Positions 16,698-24,847 of a stretch of DNA of 64,000 nt are shown here, one piece after another. Source of the DNA: an uncultured Pseudoruegeria sp. (lineage in GTDB: Bacteria; Pseudomonadota; Alphaproteobacteria; Rhodobacterales; Rhodobacteraceae); contig CANMJD010000005.1 in assembly GCA_947498155.1 (NCBI GenBank), forward strand, positions 1-64,000. The letters are read 5' to 3'. The notes under the pieces are model-generated. The model worked only from the letters and a program-made list of their open reading frames with translations, had not been told where the DNA came from and ran no database searches. The stretch's first letter is position 1; each line of letters begins with the position of its first letter. The translations under genes were made by a program, and so were the position numbers.

Positions 16698-18320
16698 ATG
16701 GAATTTGACTATGTAATCGTGGGCGGCGGGTCCGCCGGGGCGACTCTGGCCGCCCGACTGAGCGAAGACCGAACCGTCAGCGTATGCCTTCTGGAAGCAG
16801 GGGGTAACGGGCGCAGCCGGTTGATCCGCTATCCGGTCGGGGCTCTGCCGATGCTGCCTGCCAAACCCGTTGCGCTGCATAACTGGGCCTTTGAAACTAT
16901 TCCGCAACAGGGTTTAAACGGGCGGCGGGGGTATCAGCCTCGCGGCAAAGCGCTAGGAGGCTCCAGCGCGATCAATGCGATGATCTATATTCGCGGCAAT
17001 CCCAAGGATTATGATACCTGGGCAGAGATGGGCTGTCAGGGCTGGTCTTGGAACGAGGTAAAACCCTATTTCCTGAAATCGGAAGATAATGCGCGGGGGG
17101 CGGATGAAAACCACGGCGAAGGCGGGCCGTTGCAGGTGTCAGACCCACGATCCCCACGCCCGATCAGTTCTGATTTTGTCGCTGCAGCGGCTGCCAGCGG
17201 AATCGCAACAACGGATGATTTCAACGGCGACAGCCAAACCGGTGCGGGCCTGTATCAACTGACCCAGTTCCACGACCGCCGCGCCGGACAGCGGTGCTCT
17301 GCGGCGGCCGCCTATCTGGAGCCGGCCCGCCATCGTGCAAATTTGGATGTGCGCACCAAATCTCTTGCCCATCGGGTTGTCTTTGAAGGCAAACGCGCCG
17401 TTGGTGTTGTCTATGCGCGTCATGGGATCGAACATACAGTCCGTGCCCGTCAAGAGGTGATCCTCTGCGCAGGCGCGCTACAAACGCCGCAACTTCTGAT
17501 GTTGTCCGGCGTGGGCAATGGGCATCAGCTTCGCGCGCATGGCATTGATATCGTGCATAATCTTCCCTCTGTCGGGATCGGTTTGCAGGATCACATCGAC
17601 ACGGTGCTTAGCTATGAGGTGAAAACCAAAAACGTCTTTGGCATCCATCCGGGGGCACTGCGGCGCTATTGGATCGAGTTGCAAAAGTTGCGGCGCGGGC
17701 AGGCCAGCATGTTCCACAGTAATTTTGCCGAAGCGGGGGCGTTTTTTGCAACCGATCCGGCAAACAACGACTGGCCAGACACGCAGCTGCATTTTGTGGT
17801 TGGCCGTTTGAATGATCATGCGCGCCGCATTAACGCAGGCTATGGCGTGTCTTTGCACAGCTGTATTCTGCGCCCCAAGAGTCAGGGTTGGGTGCGGCTG
17901 GGCACTAATGATCCAAAGGACCCGCCGATGATTGATCCGGCCTTCCTAGAGGACCCGCGCGATGCTGAATTGTTGCTGCGCGCGGTTAAACGGGGCCGTG
18001 CGGTCATGGGGGCTGCGCCGCTTACGAAATGGATCAGCAAAGATCACGAAAGCGGGCATGTGAAAACAGACGCTGATCTGATGGAGGTGATCCGCGCCCG
18101 ATCTGATAGTGTGTATCATCCGGCCAGCAGTTGCCGGATGGGCAGCGGGCCGGATGCGGCCCTGACACCGGAACTTTGTGTGCGCGGGGTTGATGGCTTG
18201 CGGGTGGTGGATGCCTCTGCGATGCCGCAGATCGTCAGCGGCAATCTGAACGCGCCAGTGATTATGATGGCGGAAAAGGCGGCAGATATGATCCGTCAAG
18301 CGCGGCGCGGCGGCGCGTAG
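16698..18320 (+). CDS. GMC-family FAD oxidoreductase
   Basis: This 540-residue glucose-methanol-choline oxidoreductase has an N-terminal FAD fold (YVIVGGGSAGATLAARLSED), the GMC signature ALGGSSAINAMIYIRG near residue 95 and the C-terminal motif HPASSCRMG with the conserved active-site His. NLNAPVIMMAEKAAD closes the flavin site. Family members oxidise alcohols (choline, aliphatic or polyethylene-glycol-type alcohols) to aldehydes; the substrate here cannot be told. No betaine aldehyde dehydrogenase or betI is adjacent, so choline is not favoured. ATG 16698 follows GGAG. Its stop abuts the next gene's ATG. Confidence 0.9.
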   Translation: MEFDYVIVGGGSAGATLAARLSEDRTVSVCLLEAGGNGRSRLIRYPVGALPMLPAKPVALHNWAFETIPQQGLNGRRGYQPRGKALGGSSAINAMIYIRGNPKDYDTWAEMGCQGWSWNEVKPYFLKSEDNARGADENHGEGGPLQVSDPRSPRPISSDFVAAAAASGIATTDDFNGDSQTGAGLYQLTQFHDRRAGQRCSAAAAYLEPARHRANLDVRTKSLAHRVVFEGKRAVGVVYARHGIEHTVRARQEVILCAGALQTPQLLMLSGVGNGHQLRAHGIDIVHNLPSVGIGLQDHIDTVLSYEVKTKNVFGIHPGALRRYWIELQKLRRGQASMFHSNFAEAGAFFATDPANNDWPDTQLHFVVGRLNDHARRINAGYGVSLHSCILRPKSQGWVRLGTNDPKDPPMIDPAFLEDPRDAELLLRAVKRGRAVMGAAPLTKWISKDHESGHVKTDADLMEVIRARSDSVYHPASSCRMGSGPDAALTPELCVRGVDGLRVVDASAMPQIVSGNLNAPVIMMAEKAADMIRQARRGGA

Positions 18321-19247
18321 ATGGCCTCGTTTGCACAGCATTTCTGGAACCTCTGGTCACATCTGACCGAGAAGCCCGTGCTTTGGGCGGTGCGCGATCA
18401 GGGGGTGATGCGTAAACTTTACGAGATCAACGCGCCGCTTGTGTATCGCCGCTTTAAGGATATGGAGTTTAAGCCGGATGTGCTGCCCTGCACGGATCGT
18501 CAGGTGCCGGTGTTGTGGTGTGATCGTGGACATTCGGACTCCTCTCGGTTGGTGTTGTATCTGCATGGTGGCGGCTTTTGCATTGGCAGCCCCAAGACCC
18601 ATTGCCGGATGATCGCCGCGCTGGCCGGTGCCATCGGCGCGCGGGGGCTGGGGGTTGATTATCGGTTGGCCCCCGAGCATCCGTTTCCGGCCGGGGTTGA
18701 GGATTCGGTCGCGGCCTATCGGGCGGTTTTGGCGGCGGGATGGCAGGCAGAGAATATCATTCTGGCAGGCGATAGCGCGGGTGGCACTTTGGTGCTGGCG
18801 CTGTTGCACGAGATCGGCGTGTCGGGCCTGCCGATGCCTGCCGGTGCCCTTACCATCGCACCGGCGACCGATTTGACCGGCCAAAGCCCATCGCTGCGCG
18901 AAAATCGCTTTCGCGAACATGTCATTCCGCTGGCTTGGCTGAAGGTGTCGCTGTCAAGCTATTTGACCGAAGGTCTGAATGCAAAAGATCCGCGTATCTC
19001 TCCTGTGTTCGGAAGTTATGAAGGGGCCTGTCCGGTGTTTATCACCGTGGGTACCGGAGAGATTCTGCGGGATGACAGCCGCCGGATGGCAGAGACGCTT
19101 CGCGCGCAAGGGGTGGCCGTGACCTATGAGGAAATCCCCCATGTGCATCACATCTGGCCCCTGCGGTATGGGCGCTCTCGCGATGCCGATCAGGCGGTGG
19201 CGAAGATGGCGGAATTTGCGCTGGGCTGTTTGTCGACACGGGATTGA
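18321..19247 (+). CDS. HSL-family alpha/beta hydrolase (esterase)
   Basis: This 308-residue hydrolase belongs to the hormone-sensitive-lipase (bacterial family IV) esterases. The oxyanion motif HGGGFCIGSP is near residue 83, the LAPEHPFPA segment follows, and the nucleophile Ser is in GDSAGG near residue 150. The acid and His fall near the C-terminus (HVHHIWPL). The ATG is the base right after the GMC oxidoreductase stop, so the two are probably co-translated. An ester-cleaving step feeding an alcohol to the oxidoreductase is a plausible inference. Confidence 0.88.
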   Translation: MASFAQHFWNLWSHLTEKPVLWAVRDQGVMRKLYEINAPLVYRRFKDMEFKPDVLPCTDRQVPVLWCDRGHSDSSRLVLYLHGGGFCIGSPKTHCRMIAALAGAIGARGLGVDYRLAPEHPFPAGVEDSVAAYRAVLAAGWQAENIILAGDSAGGTLVLALLHEIGVSGLPMPAGALTIAPATDLTGQSPSLRENRFREHVIPLAWLKVSLSSYLTEGLNAKDPRISPVFGSYEGACPVFITVGTGEILRDDSRRMAETLRAQGVAVTYEEIPHVHHIWPLRYGRSRDADQAVAKMAEFALGCLSTRD

Positions 19248-19301
19248 CCTCTTGCGGCTGGAGGGGCAAAACCTTTGGATCATTCAAAGGAACGCTGCTG
19301 C

Positions 19302-20042
19302 ATGAAGCCATTTTTGATCTTACAACTGCGCCCGGAAACCGAGGTGGCGGATGATGAATTTGCAGCGTTTCTGAGCAAAGGCAAGCTGGCCGCAGCGGAT
19401 GTGCACCGTCTGCGTCTGGATCAGACAGATATTCCTGCCGATTTGGACTTGTCAGATTACGCTGGGGTGATCGTCGGGGGTGGGCCGGGATGTGTAAGTG
19501 ATCCCGAGGCGCAGAAAGACCCGATAGAGAAGCGCATTGAGACCCAGATCCTGTCGCTGATGCCTGAAATCACCGCCCGCGACATGCCGTTTCTGGGCTG
19601 TTGTTATGGCATCGGTATTCTGGGCGCACACCTTAACGGCGATGTCAGCAAGGAAAAATATGGCGAAGCCGTTGGCGCGGCAGCCTGTGAGGTGACACCG
19701 GCAGGGGCCATGGACCCTTTGCTGCAGAATATTCCGCACCAGTTCAAAGCCTTGGTTGGGCACAAAGAAGCCCTGCAATCCTTGCCCGAGGGGTGCACCC
19801 ATCTGGTGGAGGCGCCGAATTGTCCGATCCAGATGCTGCGCTTTCAGAACAATATTTACGCCACCCAATTCCACCCCGAAGCCGACGGCGACGGTTTTGC
19901 CCTGCGCATCCGTCTCTATAAGGACAAGGGCTATTTTCACCCCGATGAGGCCGACGCATTGACCCAAAAGGTGCTGGCCGAAGACATCACCGTACCGGGC
20001 GATATTCTGGCGAATTTTGTCTCCCATTACGGAGGGCGCTAA
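19302..20042 (+). CDS. Class I glutamine amidotransferase-like protein
   Basis: This 246-residue stand-alone class I glutamine amidotransferase domain resembles the GMP-synthase GATase but has no synthetase partner. The nucleophile elbow is in FLGCCYGIGILGAHL, with the His-Glu pair in ATQFHPEAD. VIVGGGPG is the oxyanion strand. Such proteins split glutamine, or act as gamma-glutamyl hydrolases or peptidases; the substrate is unknown. I prefer ATG 19302 because the upstream TTG frame adds nothing recognisable and AAAGGA precedes 19302. It lies three bases before the next gene. Confidence 0.85.
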   Translation: MKPFLILQLRPETEVADDEFAAFLSKGKLAAADVHRLRLDQTDIPADLDLSDYAGVIVGGGPGCVSDPEAQKDPIEKRIETQILSLMPEITARDMPFLGCCYGIGILGAHLNGDVSKEKYGEAVGAAACEVTPAGAMDPLLQNIPHQFKALVGHKEALQSLPEGCTHLVEAPNCPIQMLRFQNNIYATQFHPEADGDGFALRIRLYKDKGYFHPDEADALTQKVLAEDITVPGDILANFVSHYGGR

Positions 20043-20045
20043 CCC

Positions 20046-20654
20046 ATGTGGGTTCTGGATCACATCGCGGTTGCGGCGGAAAATCTGGATGCGGGGACGC
20101 GCTATGTCGAGGAAGCACTGGGGGTCTCCCTTGTTGCGGGGGGCAAACATGCTGCTATGGGCACCCACAACCGGCTTTTAGGCCTAGAGAACGGGCTCTA
20201 TCTTGAGGTCATCGCCATCGACCCGGCGGCCCCAGCACCGGATCATCCCCGCTGGTTTGATCTGGACCGGTTTAGCGGCCCGCCCAGAATTACCAATTGG
20301 ATTTGTCGCAACACTGACAAGACAAAACCGTTTTCCGATGCGCCCCGCGCGGCCGGAGAACCCGTTGCCCTGTCGCGGGGGGCGCTTTCTTGGCAGATGG
20401 CGGTGCCGACAACAGGGATTTTACCCTTGGATGGGGCCTATCCAGCGCTGTTGAAATGGGAAGGCGACAAACATCCTGCTGCGCAACTCCCCGCGTCTGG
20501 ACTGCGCTTGCTCAGCCTGACGGTCTCCCATCCACAGTGCGATACCCTGCCTCCGATTTTCAGATCAGACCCGCGGGTGCAATTTAACGCGGACAATGCG
20601 GTGGGGTTTGAGGCCGTGTTCGAAGGCCCACAGGGACGGAAAACCCTACGATGA
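20046..20654 (+). CDS. Glyoxalase-like (VOC fold) protein
   Basis: This 202-residue protein starts with LDHIAVAAENLDAGTRYVEE and HAAMGTHNRLLGLENGLYLE, the typical first half of the glyoxalase-like/VOC fold with metal-ligand positions His and Glu. The second half is shorter in recognisable motifs. The VOC superfamily includes lyases, dioxygenases and resistance proteins, so no reaction can be assigned. The gene is tightly packed: three bases after the amidotransferase and overlapping the acetyltransferase by four (ATGA). Confidence 0.75.
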   Translation: MWVLDHIAVAAENLDAGTRYVEEALGVSLVAGGKHAAMGTHNRLLGLENGLYLEVIAIDPAAPAPDHPRWFDLDRFSGPPRITNWICRNTDKTKPFSDAPRAAGEPVALSRGALSWQMAVPTTGILPLDGAYPALLKWEGDKHPAAQLPASGLRLLSLTVSHPQCDTLPPIFRSDPRVQFNADNAVGFEAVFEGPQGRKTLR

Positions 20655-21148
20655 AGATACGCGCCGCCCACCCGACAGATGCCCAAGCGATCGAGATGAT
20701 CTGGTCCCCGATCATTCGCGACAGTCTGGCGACGTTTAACAGCCAAACCAAATCCTCGTCCGACCTGGAATTGCTGATACAAGAGAAAGCCGCGCTGGAT
20801 CACGGGTTTCTGGTGGCCGAGGCCGAGGGGCAATTGCTGGGCTTTGGCCTCTATGGGCAGTTTCGCGGTGGGATCGGATACGCGCACACGATGGAACATA
20901 CGATCATTCTCTCCGATGCCGCCCGTGGCAAAGGCGTGGGGCGGGCCGTCATGGGCGCGCTTGAAGCGCACGCGGCTGCGCGCGGTGCACATTCTATGTT
21001 CGCCGGTGTCAGCAGCGGTAATCCCGCAGGTGTCGCCTTTCACGCGGCGGTGGGCTATTCAGAGGTCGCGCGTTTGCCACAAGTGGGCTATAAATTTGAT
21101 CAATGGCTTGATTTGGTTTTGATGCAGAAATTTATAGCGCGGCCCTAA
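20651..21148 (+). CDS. GNAT acetyltransferase, phosphinothricin acetyltransferase-like
   Basis: This 165-residue GNAT enzyme has the acetyl-CoA binding motif ARGKGVGRAVMGALEAHA (about residues 96-113) and the N-terminal block RAAHPTDAQAIEMIWSPIIR shared with phosphinothricin/methionine sulfoximine acetyltransferases. These N-acetylate small amino-acid analogues. The actual substrate is not predictable. Translational coupling with the VOC gene upstream is likely. Confidence 0.85.
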   Translation: MKIRAAHPTDAQAIEMIWSPIIRDSLATFNSQTKSSSDLELLIQEKAALDHGFLVAEAEGQLLGFGLYGQFRGGIGYAHTMEHTIILSDAARGKGVGRAVMGALEAHAAARGAHSMFAGVSSGNPAGVAFHAAVGYSEVARLPQVGYKFDQWLDLVLMQKFIARP

Positions 21149-21178
21149 GCTACGAGAAACAAAAGGCGATTTAAGACT

Positions 21179-21859
21179 ATGTCGATCTGGACCCGCATTT
21201 CTGACGCGCTTTCGGCCTTAAGCAGTGGCGAAGGCCTGTCGCAGGTGTTTGAAAAACTGCGCACCCCGCCGGAACGCAGTGTTGGTTTTACCATTGCGGT
21301 GATTGCGCTCGGGGCCAAGATGGCCAAGGCCGACGGGCAGGTGACGCGCGATGAGGTAACGGCCTTCCGCGAGGTCTTTCACATTCCGTCCGAGGCCGAA
21401 GCCAACGCAGCGCGGGTTTTCAACATGGCGCGGCAGGATGTCGCCGGATTTGAAGAATACGCAGAGCGCATTGCCCGTATGTTCAAGGATCAACCGGGCA
21501 CCTATTGTGATCTGATGGAGGGGCTTTTTCACATCGCGCTGGCCGATGGCGAATACCACCCCAAAGAAGACGACTTTCTGCATCGGGTGGCGGAGATTTT
21601 CGGCATGGATGATGCCCGTTTCAAAGCCCTACGCACGCGGTTTGTCCCCGATGCAGAACCGGACCCCTATCAGGTTCTGGGAATCGCGCCCGAGGCGTCG
21701 CCTGAGGATGCCCGCGCAGCGTGGCGGGCTTTGGTGCGTGAAACCCATCCAGACCGCATGATCGCCCGTGGTGTGCCCGAAGAGGCGGTAAAACTGGCTG
21801 AAAAGCGTTTGATCGCGGTCAATCGGGCGTGGGAAGAAATCAACCAGACGGCGGCCTGA
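21179..21859 (+). CDS. TerB-like plus J-domain co-chaperone protein
   Basis: This 226-residue soluble protein combines a TerB-like helical domain (residues about 35-140, with repeated KADGQVTRDE and LADGEYHPKEDD acidic motifs) and a C-terminal J domain (DPYQVLGIAPEASPEDARAA, then HPD in ETHPDRMIA). This is the DjlA layout without the N-terminal membrane helix. J domains stimulate DnaK ATPase. The TerB motifs may bind metal. The stop is separated by three bases from the next ATG, so an operon is likely. Confidence 0.9.
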   Translation: MSIWTRISDALSALSSGEGLSQVFEKLRTPPERSVGFTIAVIALGAKMAKADGQVTRDEVTAFREVFHIPSEAEANAARVFNMARQDVAGFEEYAERIARMFKDQPGTYCDLMEGLFHIALADGEYHPKEDDFLHRVAEIFGMDDARFKALRTRFVPDAEPDPYQVLGIAPEASPEDARAAWRALVRETHPDRMIARGVPEEAVKLAEKRLIAVNRAWEEINQTAA

Positions 21860-21862
21860 TTG

Positions 21863-22870
21863 ATGCGGATCGCCACGTATAATGTGGAATGGTTCAACAA
21901 GCTGTTTGATGCGCAGGACAGACCGCAGCCGGATGGCAGCTGGTCCGGGCGTCATGACGTCACCCGCGCCGCGCAACTGGAGGCCGTTGCGGCTGTGTTC
22001 AGGGCAATTGATGCTGATGCGGTGATGATCATCGAGGCCCCCGACAGCCACCGCAAACGCTCAGGTGTAAAGGCGCTGGAGGCCTTTGCGCAGATGTATG
22101 ACTTGCGCACAACCAAGGCCGTCAGCGGCTTTGCCAATGATACCCAGCAGGAAATCACCCTGCTCTTTGATCCGGCGCAAGTGTCGGCCTTGCATGATCC
22201 GGTGGAGTCCGGGGATGCGCCGCGATTTGATGGGGACTTTCGTCTCGACGTTGACGTGGATTCAAAATTGGACCGGATACGGTTTTCCAAACCACCGCTG
22301 GAATTGGCGCTAACTCATGTGTCTTCGGGCAAGGTTTTTCGGATGATCGGTGTGCATCTGAAATCCAAAGCCCCCCATGGGGCGAAGGATCGGGCCGCAG
22401 AGATTCGCATCTCGATCGACAACAGACGCAAGCAATTGGCACAGTGTATCTGGCTGCACCGTCGGGTGATCTGGCACCGGCAGGCGGGCGAGTCGGTGAT
22501 TGTGCTTGGCGATCTGAACGACGGGCCGGGGTTGGATGAATATGAAAAGCTCTTTGGCCGCTCCGGTGTAGAGGTTGTTTTGGGCGAGGGCACTGAGGGC
22601 GCATTGTTTGATCCCCATGCGTATATGGCCGTGAGCCGGAGGCTGGGGGCGAGGCCGGTGACCTCGCGGTTTTACCTCAAGGATAAGGACCGTTACCTCT
22701 CGGCGTTGCTGGATTATATCATGGTGTCGCCGGACATTCGGGACTTGCAACCGGTCTGGCGTATTTGGCATCCGTTTGATGATCCGGCCTGTTATAACGA
22801 CACAGCCTTACGCGCGGCTTTGCTGACGGCATCGGATCATTTTCCAGTGACGATGGATTTGGCAGTCTGA
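21863..22870 (+). CDS. Endonuclease/exonuclease/phosphatase family protein
   Basis: This 335-residue protein of the EEP (DNase I-like) superfamily has RIATYNVEWFNKLF with the first metal/His network residues, IIEAPDS, VIVLGDLNDGPG (Asp-x-Asn motif) and the terminal SDHFPVTMDL (Asp-His pair). The family hydrolyses phosphodiesters or phosphomonoesters in DNA, RNA, lipids or sugars. It lacks a signal peptide. ATG 21863 is used; the codon before it is TTG. Confidence 0.88.
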   Translation: MRIATYNVEWFNKLFDAQDRPQPDGSWSGRHDVTRAAQLEAVAAVFRAIDADAVMIIEAPDSHRKRSGVKALEAFAQMYDLRTTKAVSGFANDTQQEITLLFDPAQVSALHDPVESGDAPRFDGDFRLDVDVDSKLDRIRFSKPPLELALTHVSSGKVFRMIGVHLKSKAPHGAKDRAAEIRISIDNRRKQLAQCIWLHRRVIWHRQAGESVIVLGDLNDGPGLDEYEKLFGRSGVEVVLGEGTEGALFDPHAYMAVSRRLGARPVTSRFYLKDKDRYLSALLDYIMVSPDIRDLQPVWRIWHPFDDPACYNDTALRAALLTASDHFPVTMDLAV

Positions 22871-22907
22871 CCTTATCGAATCTTCCTTGATGGCCTATAT
22901 TGGTCCT

Positions 22908-23243
22908 ATGAAACACTTCATCGCCATTCTGATCTGTCTGGGGGCGCTGGCGCAGCCGGCCCTTTCTCAATCTGCCGAGACCAATGAAACCGAGGACGGG
23001 TTGTCTTTGGTCGAAGAAGGGTTGCAGCTTTTCCTGCGCGGCCTTTTGGAAGAGATGGAACCGACCTTTGACGATCTGCGCCAGTTCACAGAGGACATGG
23101 GGCCAGCCCTTGAGGAGCTGCGCGAGATGTTGGGGGATATGTCGGACTACGAAGCGCCCGAGGTGTTGGAGAACGGCGACATAATCATCCGGCGGAAGAC
23201 CCCGCTCGAGGTGCCACTGAAAGACGGCGAAGTCGAGATTTAA
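22908..23243 (+). CDS. Small secreted acidic protein, conserved in Rhodobacteraceae
   Basis: This 111-residue protein has a clear signal peptide (MKHFIAILICLGALAQPALSQ), then a Glu/Leu-rich amphipathic middle (EEGLQLFLRGLLEEMEPTFD) likely to form helices, and a C-terminal NGDIIIRRKTPLEVPL. It is sometimes labelled AAA+ ATPase in databases, but no nucleotide-binding motif is present. The function is unknown. I chose ATG 22908 because the signal peptide starts there. The 3' end overlaps the convergent ppx stop by four bases. Confidence 0.75.
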   Translation: MKHFIAILICLGALAQPALSQSAETNETEDGLSLVEEGLQLFLRGLLEEMEPTFDDLRQFTEDMGPALEELREMLGDMSDYEAPEVLENGDIIIRRKTPLEVPLKDGEVEI

Positions 23244-24796
23244 GACGCGCGCTTCTTGGGTTCGCGGATTTTGACATCGGCGCTTAGGGATTTGGCCAAG
23301 GCTGCAAACCGGGCCTGCGCGACTTCGCCAAACAGGTCTTGGGCCTCTGTGGACAGTGTCAGCTCCAGTATTTTCTTCTTGGGATAGAATTTCAGTTTGC
23401 CCATGTGATCGGGGCTCACGGTGGTAAACATCGCACCAAACCGCATGGCTTTGCCCAGTACTTCGGCCTGCCGGATTTCCTTTTCGCTCAGCAGGGAAAA
23501 CAACTCTTCAAACGGGCTGTTATCGCGGCTGTTTTTATAGCGATGCAACAGCGCAAGCCCCAGAAACACCCGTTCACTATGTTTCAGACCACCCAGATTG
23601 GCGCGGGTTGCATTGTCAAAACACACTTCGGCGCGGTAATCCGGATGGGCCCGCCAGCTTACGTCATGCAACAGACAAGCCGCGCGGATCAGCCGGATAT
23701 CTTCATATTTTTCGCCGGGAAACAGGGGTTTAACAAAGTTATACAGCGCCTTGCCGTACCCTCTGATGCGGGCGTCTTTGGATTCGGCGAAACGGCAGGC
23801 CTCGATCAGCGGATCACGGTGGCGCAGGATGTCGGGCATTTGCTCATAGAGCATGCCCTCGCGAATTCCATAAGAGGAAATGGCAATTTCCCTGGGGCCA
23901 AAGGTGCGCACCAACCGTTTCAACACCTCTGTGGCAAGCGGAACCAGGTCCATACGGGCTTCTGACAGGCCCGCACGGGATCGAAGGTCCTGAAGGTCGT
24001 TGGCGGCGATAAATTTGATGGTTTCGGACACTGCTTTGGGGGTCATGCGGTATTCGTGCAAAACGCGGAGCGGATAATCCCGGCGCAGCATGTCCAGCCG
24101 TGCTATTGCCCGCCAGCTGCCACCGACCAGAAACAACCGTTTGGGATTGTCCGGAAAGTCTTCGCGAAGGTCGCCGATCACCGATTTGATATAGGCGTCG
24201 CGACCCTTTTTGCCGCCCTTGATGTCGCGCAGTTTCAGCGGACCAAGCCGCGAGGTGCGACGGGTGCCGACTTTGCCATGCCCGACCGAGGCCAACTCCA
24301 TCGAGGAGCCCCCAATGTCACAGACAAGCCCCTCTGCGGTTGGCCAGCCCAGCAGGACCCCTTGGGCCGAAAGGCGGGCTTCTTCTTCGCCGTCAATCAC
24401 ATAGATCGTCAGGCCGGTTTCACGCAGCACATCTTCACAAAACGCCGCGCCGTCATCGGCTTCCCGGACCGCTGCCGTGGCGACAGCTGACAAAGGCGGA
24501 AGGTTCATTTCTTCTGCAAGACGTTGAAACCGCTTGATCGCGACCAAAGCGCGGGCGCGGCCTCCGGGGTTCAGATGACCGGTTTCTGACAAACCAGAGC
24601 CAAGGGCACACATGATTTTTTCGTTAAAAAAGTAGGCAGGACTGCGGGCGGCGCCGTCAAATACCACCATACGCACCGAGTTGGAGCCAACATCCACCAC
24701 CCCGACGCGCGACAGTTTGCGGGATGAGGGATCGTCGAACAGCGGTCGGCCAAAGGGGCCATAATCCTCGCCAGATGCGTCAATTGCGCCGTCCAT
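23240..24796 (-). CDS. ppx: Exopolyphosphatase / GppA-type phosphatase
   Basis: This 518-residue Ppx/GppA phosphatase releases phosphate from polyphosphate ends and/or hydrolyses pppGpp. The ASKHA-fold phosphate-binding motifs are VDVGSNSVRMVVFDG near residue 35 and VCDIGGSSMELASVG near residue 165. The C-terminal third holds an HD-like helical domain (ACLLHDVSWRAHPDYRAE). It is 51 bases downstream of ppk, an adjacent synthesis/breakdown pair. Confidence 0.95.
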   Translation of the reverse strand: MDGAIDASGEDYGPFGRPLFDDPSSRKLSRVGVVDVGSNSVRMVVFDGAARSPAYFFNEKIMCALGSGLSETGHLNPGGRARALVAIKRFQRLAEEMNLPPLSAVATAAVREADDGAAFCEDVLRETGLTIYVIDGEEEARLSAQGVLLGWPTAEGLVCDIGGSSMELASVGHGKVGTRRTSRLGPLKLRDIKGGKKGRDAYIKSVIGDLREDFPDNPKRLFLVGGSWRAIARLDMLRRDYPLRVLHEYRMTPKAVSETIKFIAANDLQDLRSRAGLSEARMDLVPLATEVLKRLVRTFGPREIAISSYGIREGMLYEQMPDILRHRDPLIEACRFAESKDARIRGYGKALYNFVKPLFPGEKYEDIRLIRAACLLHDVSWRAHPDYRAEVCFDNATRANLGGLKHSERVFLGLALLHRYKNSRDNSPFEELFSLLSEKEIRQAEVLGKAMRFGAMFTTVSPDHMGKLKFYPKKKILELTLSTEAQDLFGEVAQARFAALAKSLSADVKIREPKKRAS

Positions 24797-24847
24797 GTCT
24801 CATCCCCCAACTTCCGGGTCTACTGTGGTCCTGACCCCAAGCCGGAG

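Noticed and set aside
16642-16700. TTGACA as -35 for the GMC gene
   Set aside because: No acceptable -10 at 16-18 bases; the nearest candidate needs a 20-base spacer.
22908-23243. AAA+ ATPase label for the small secreted protein
   Set aside because: No Walker motifs and only 111 residues with a signal peptide.
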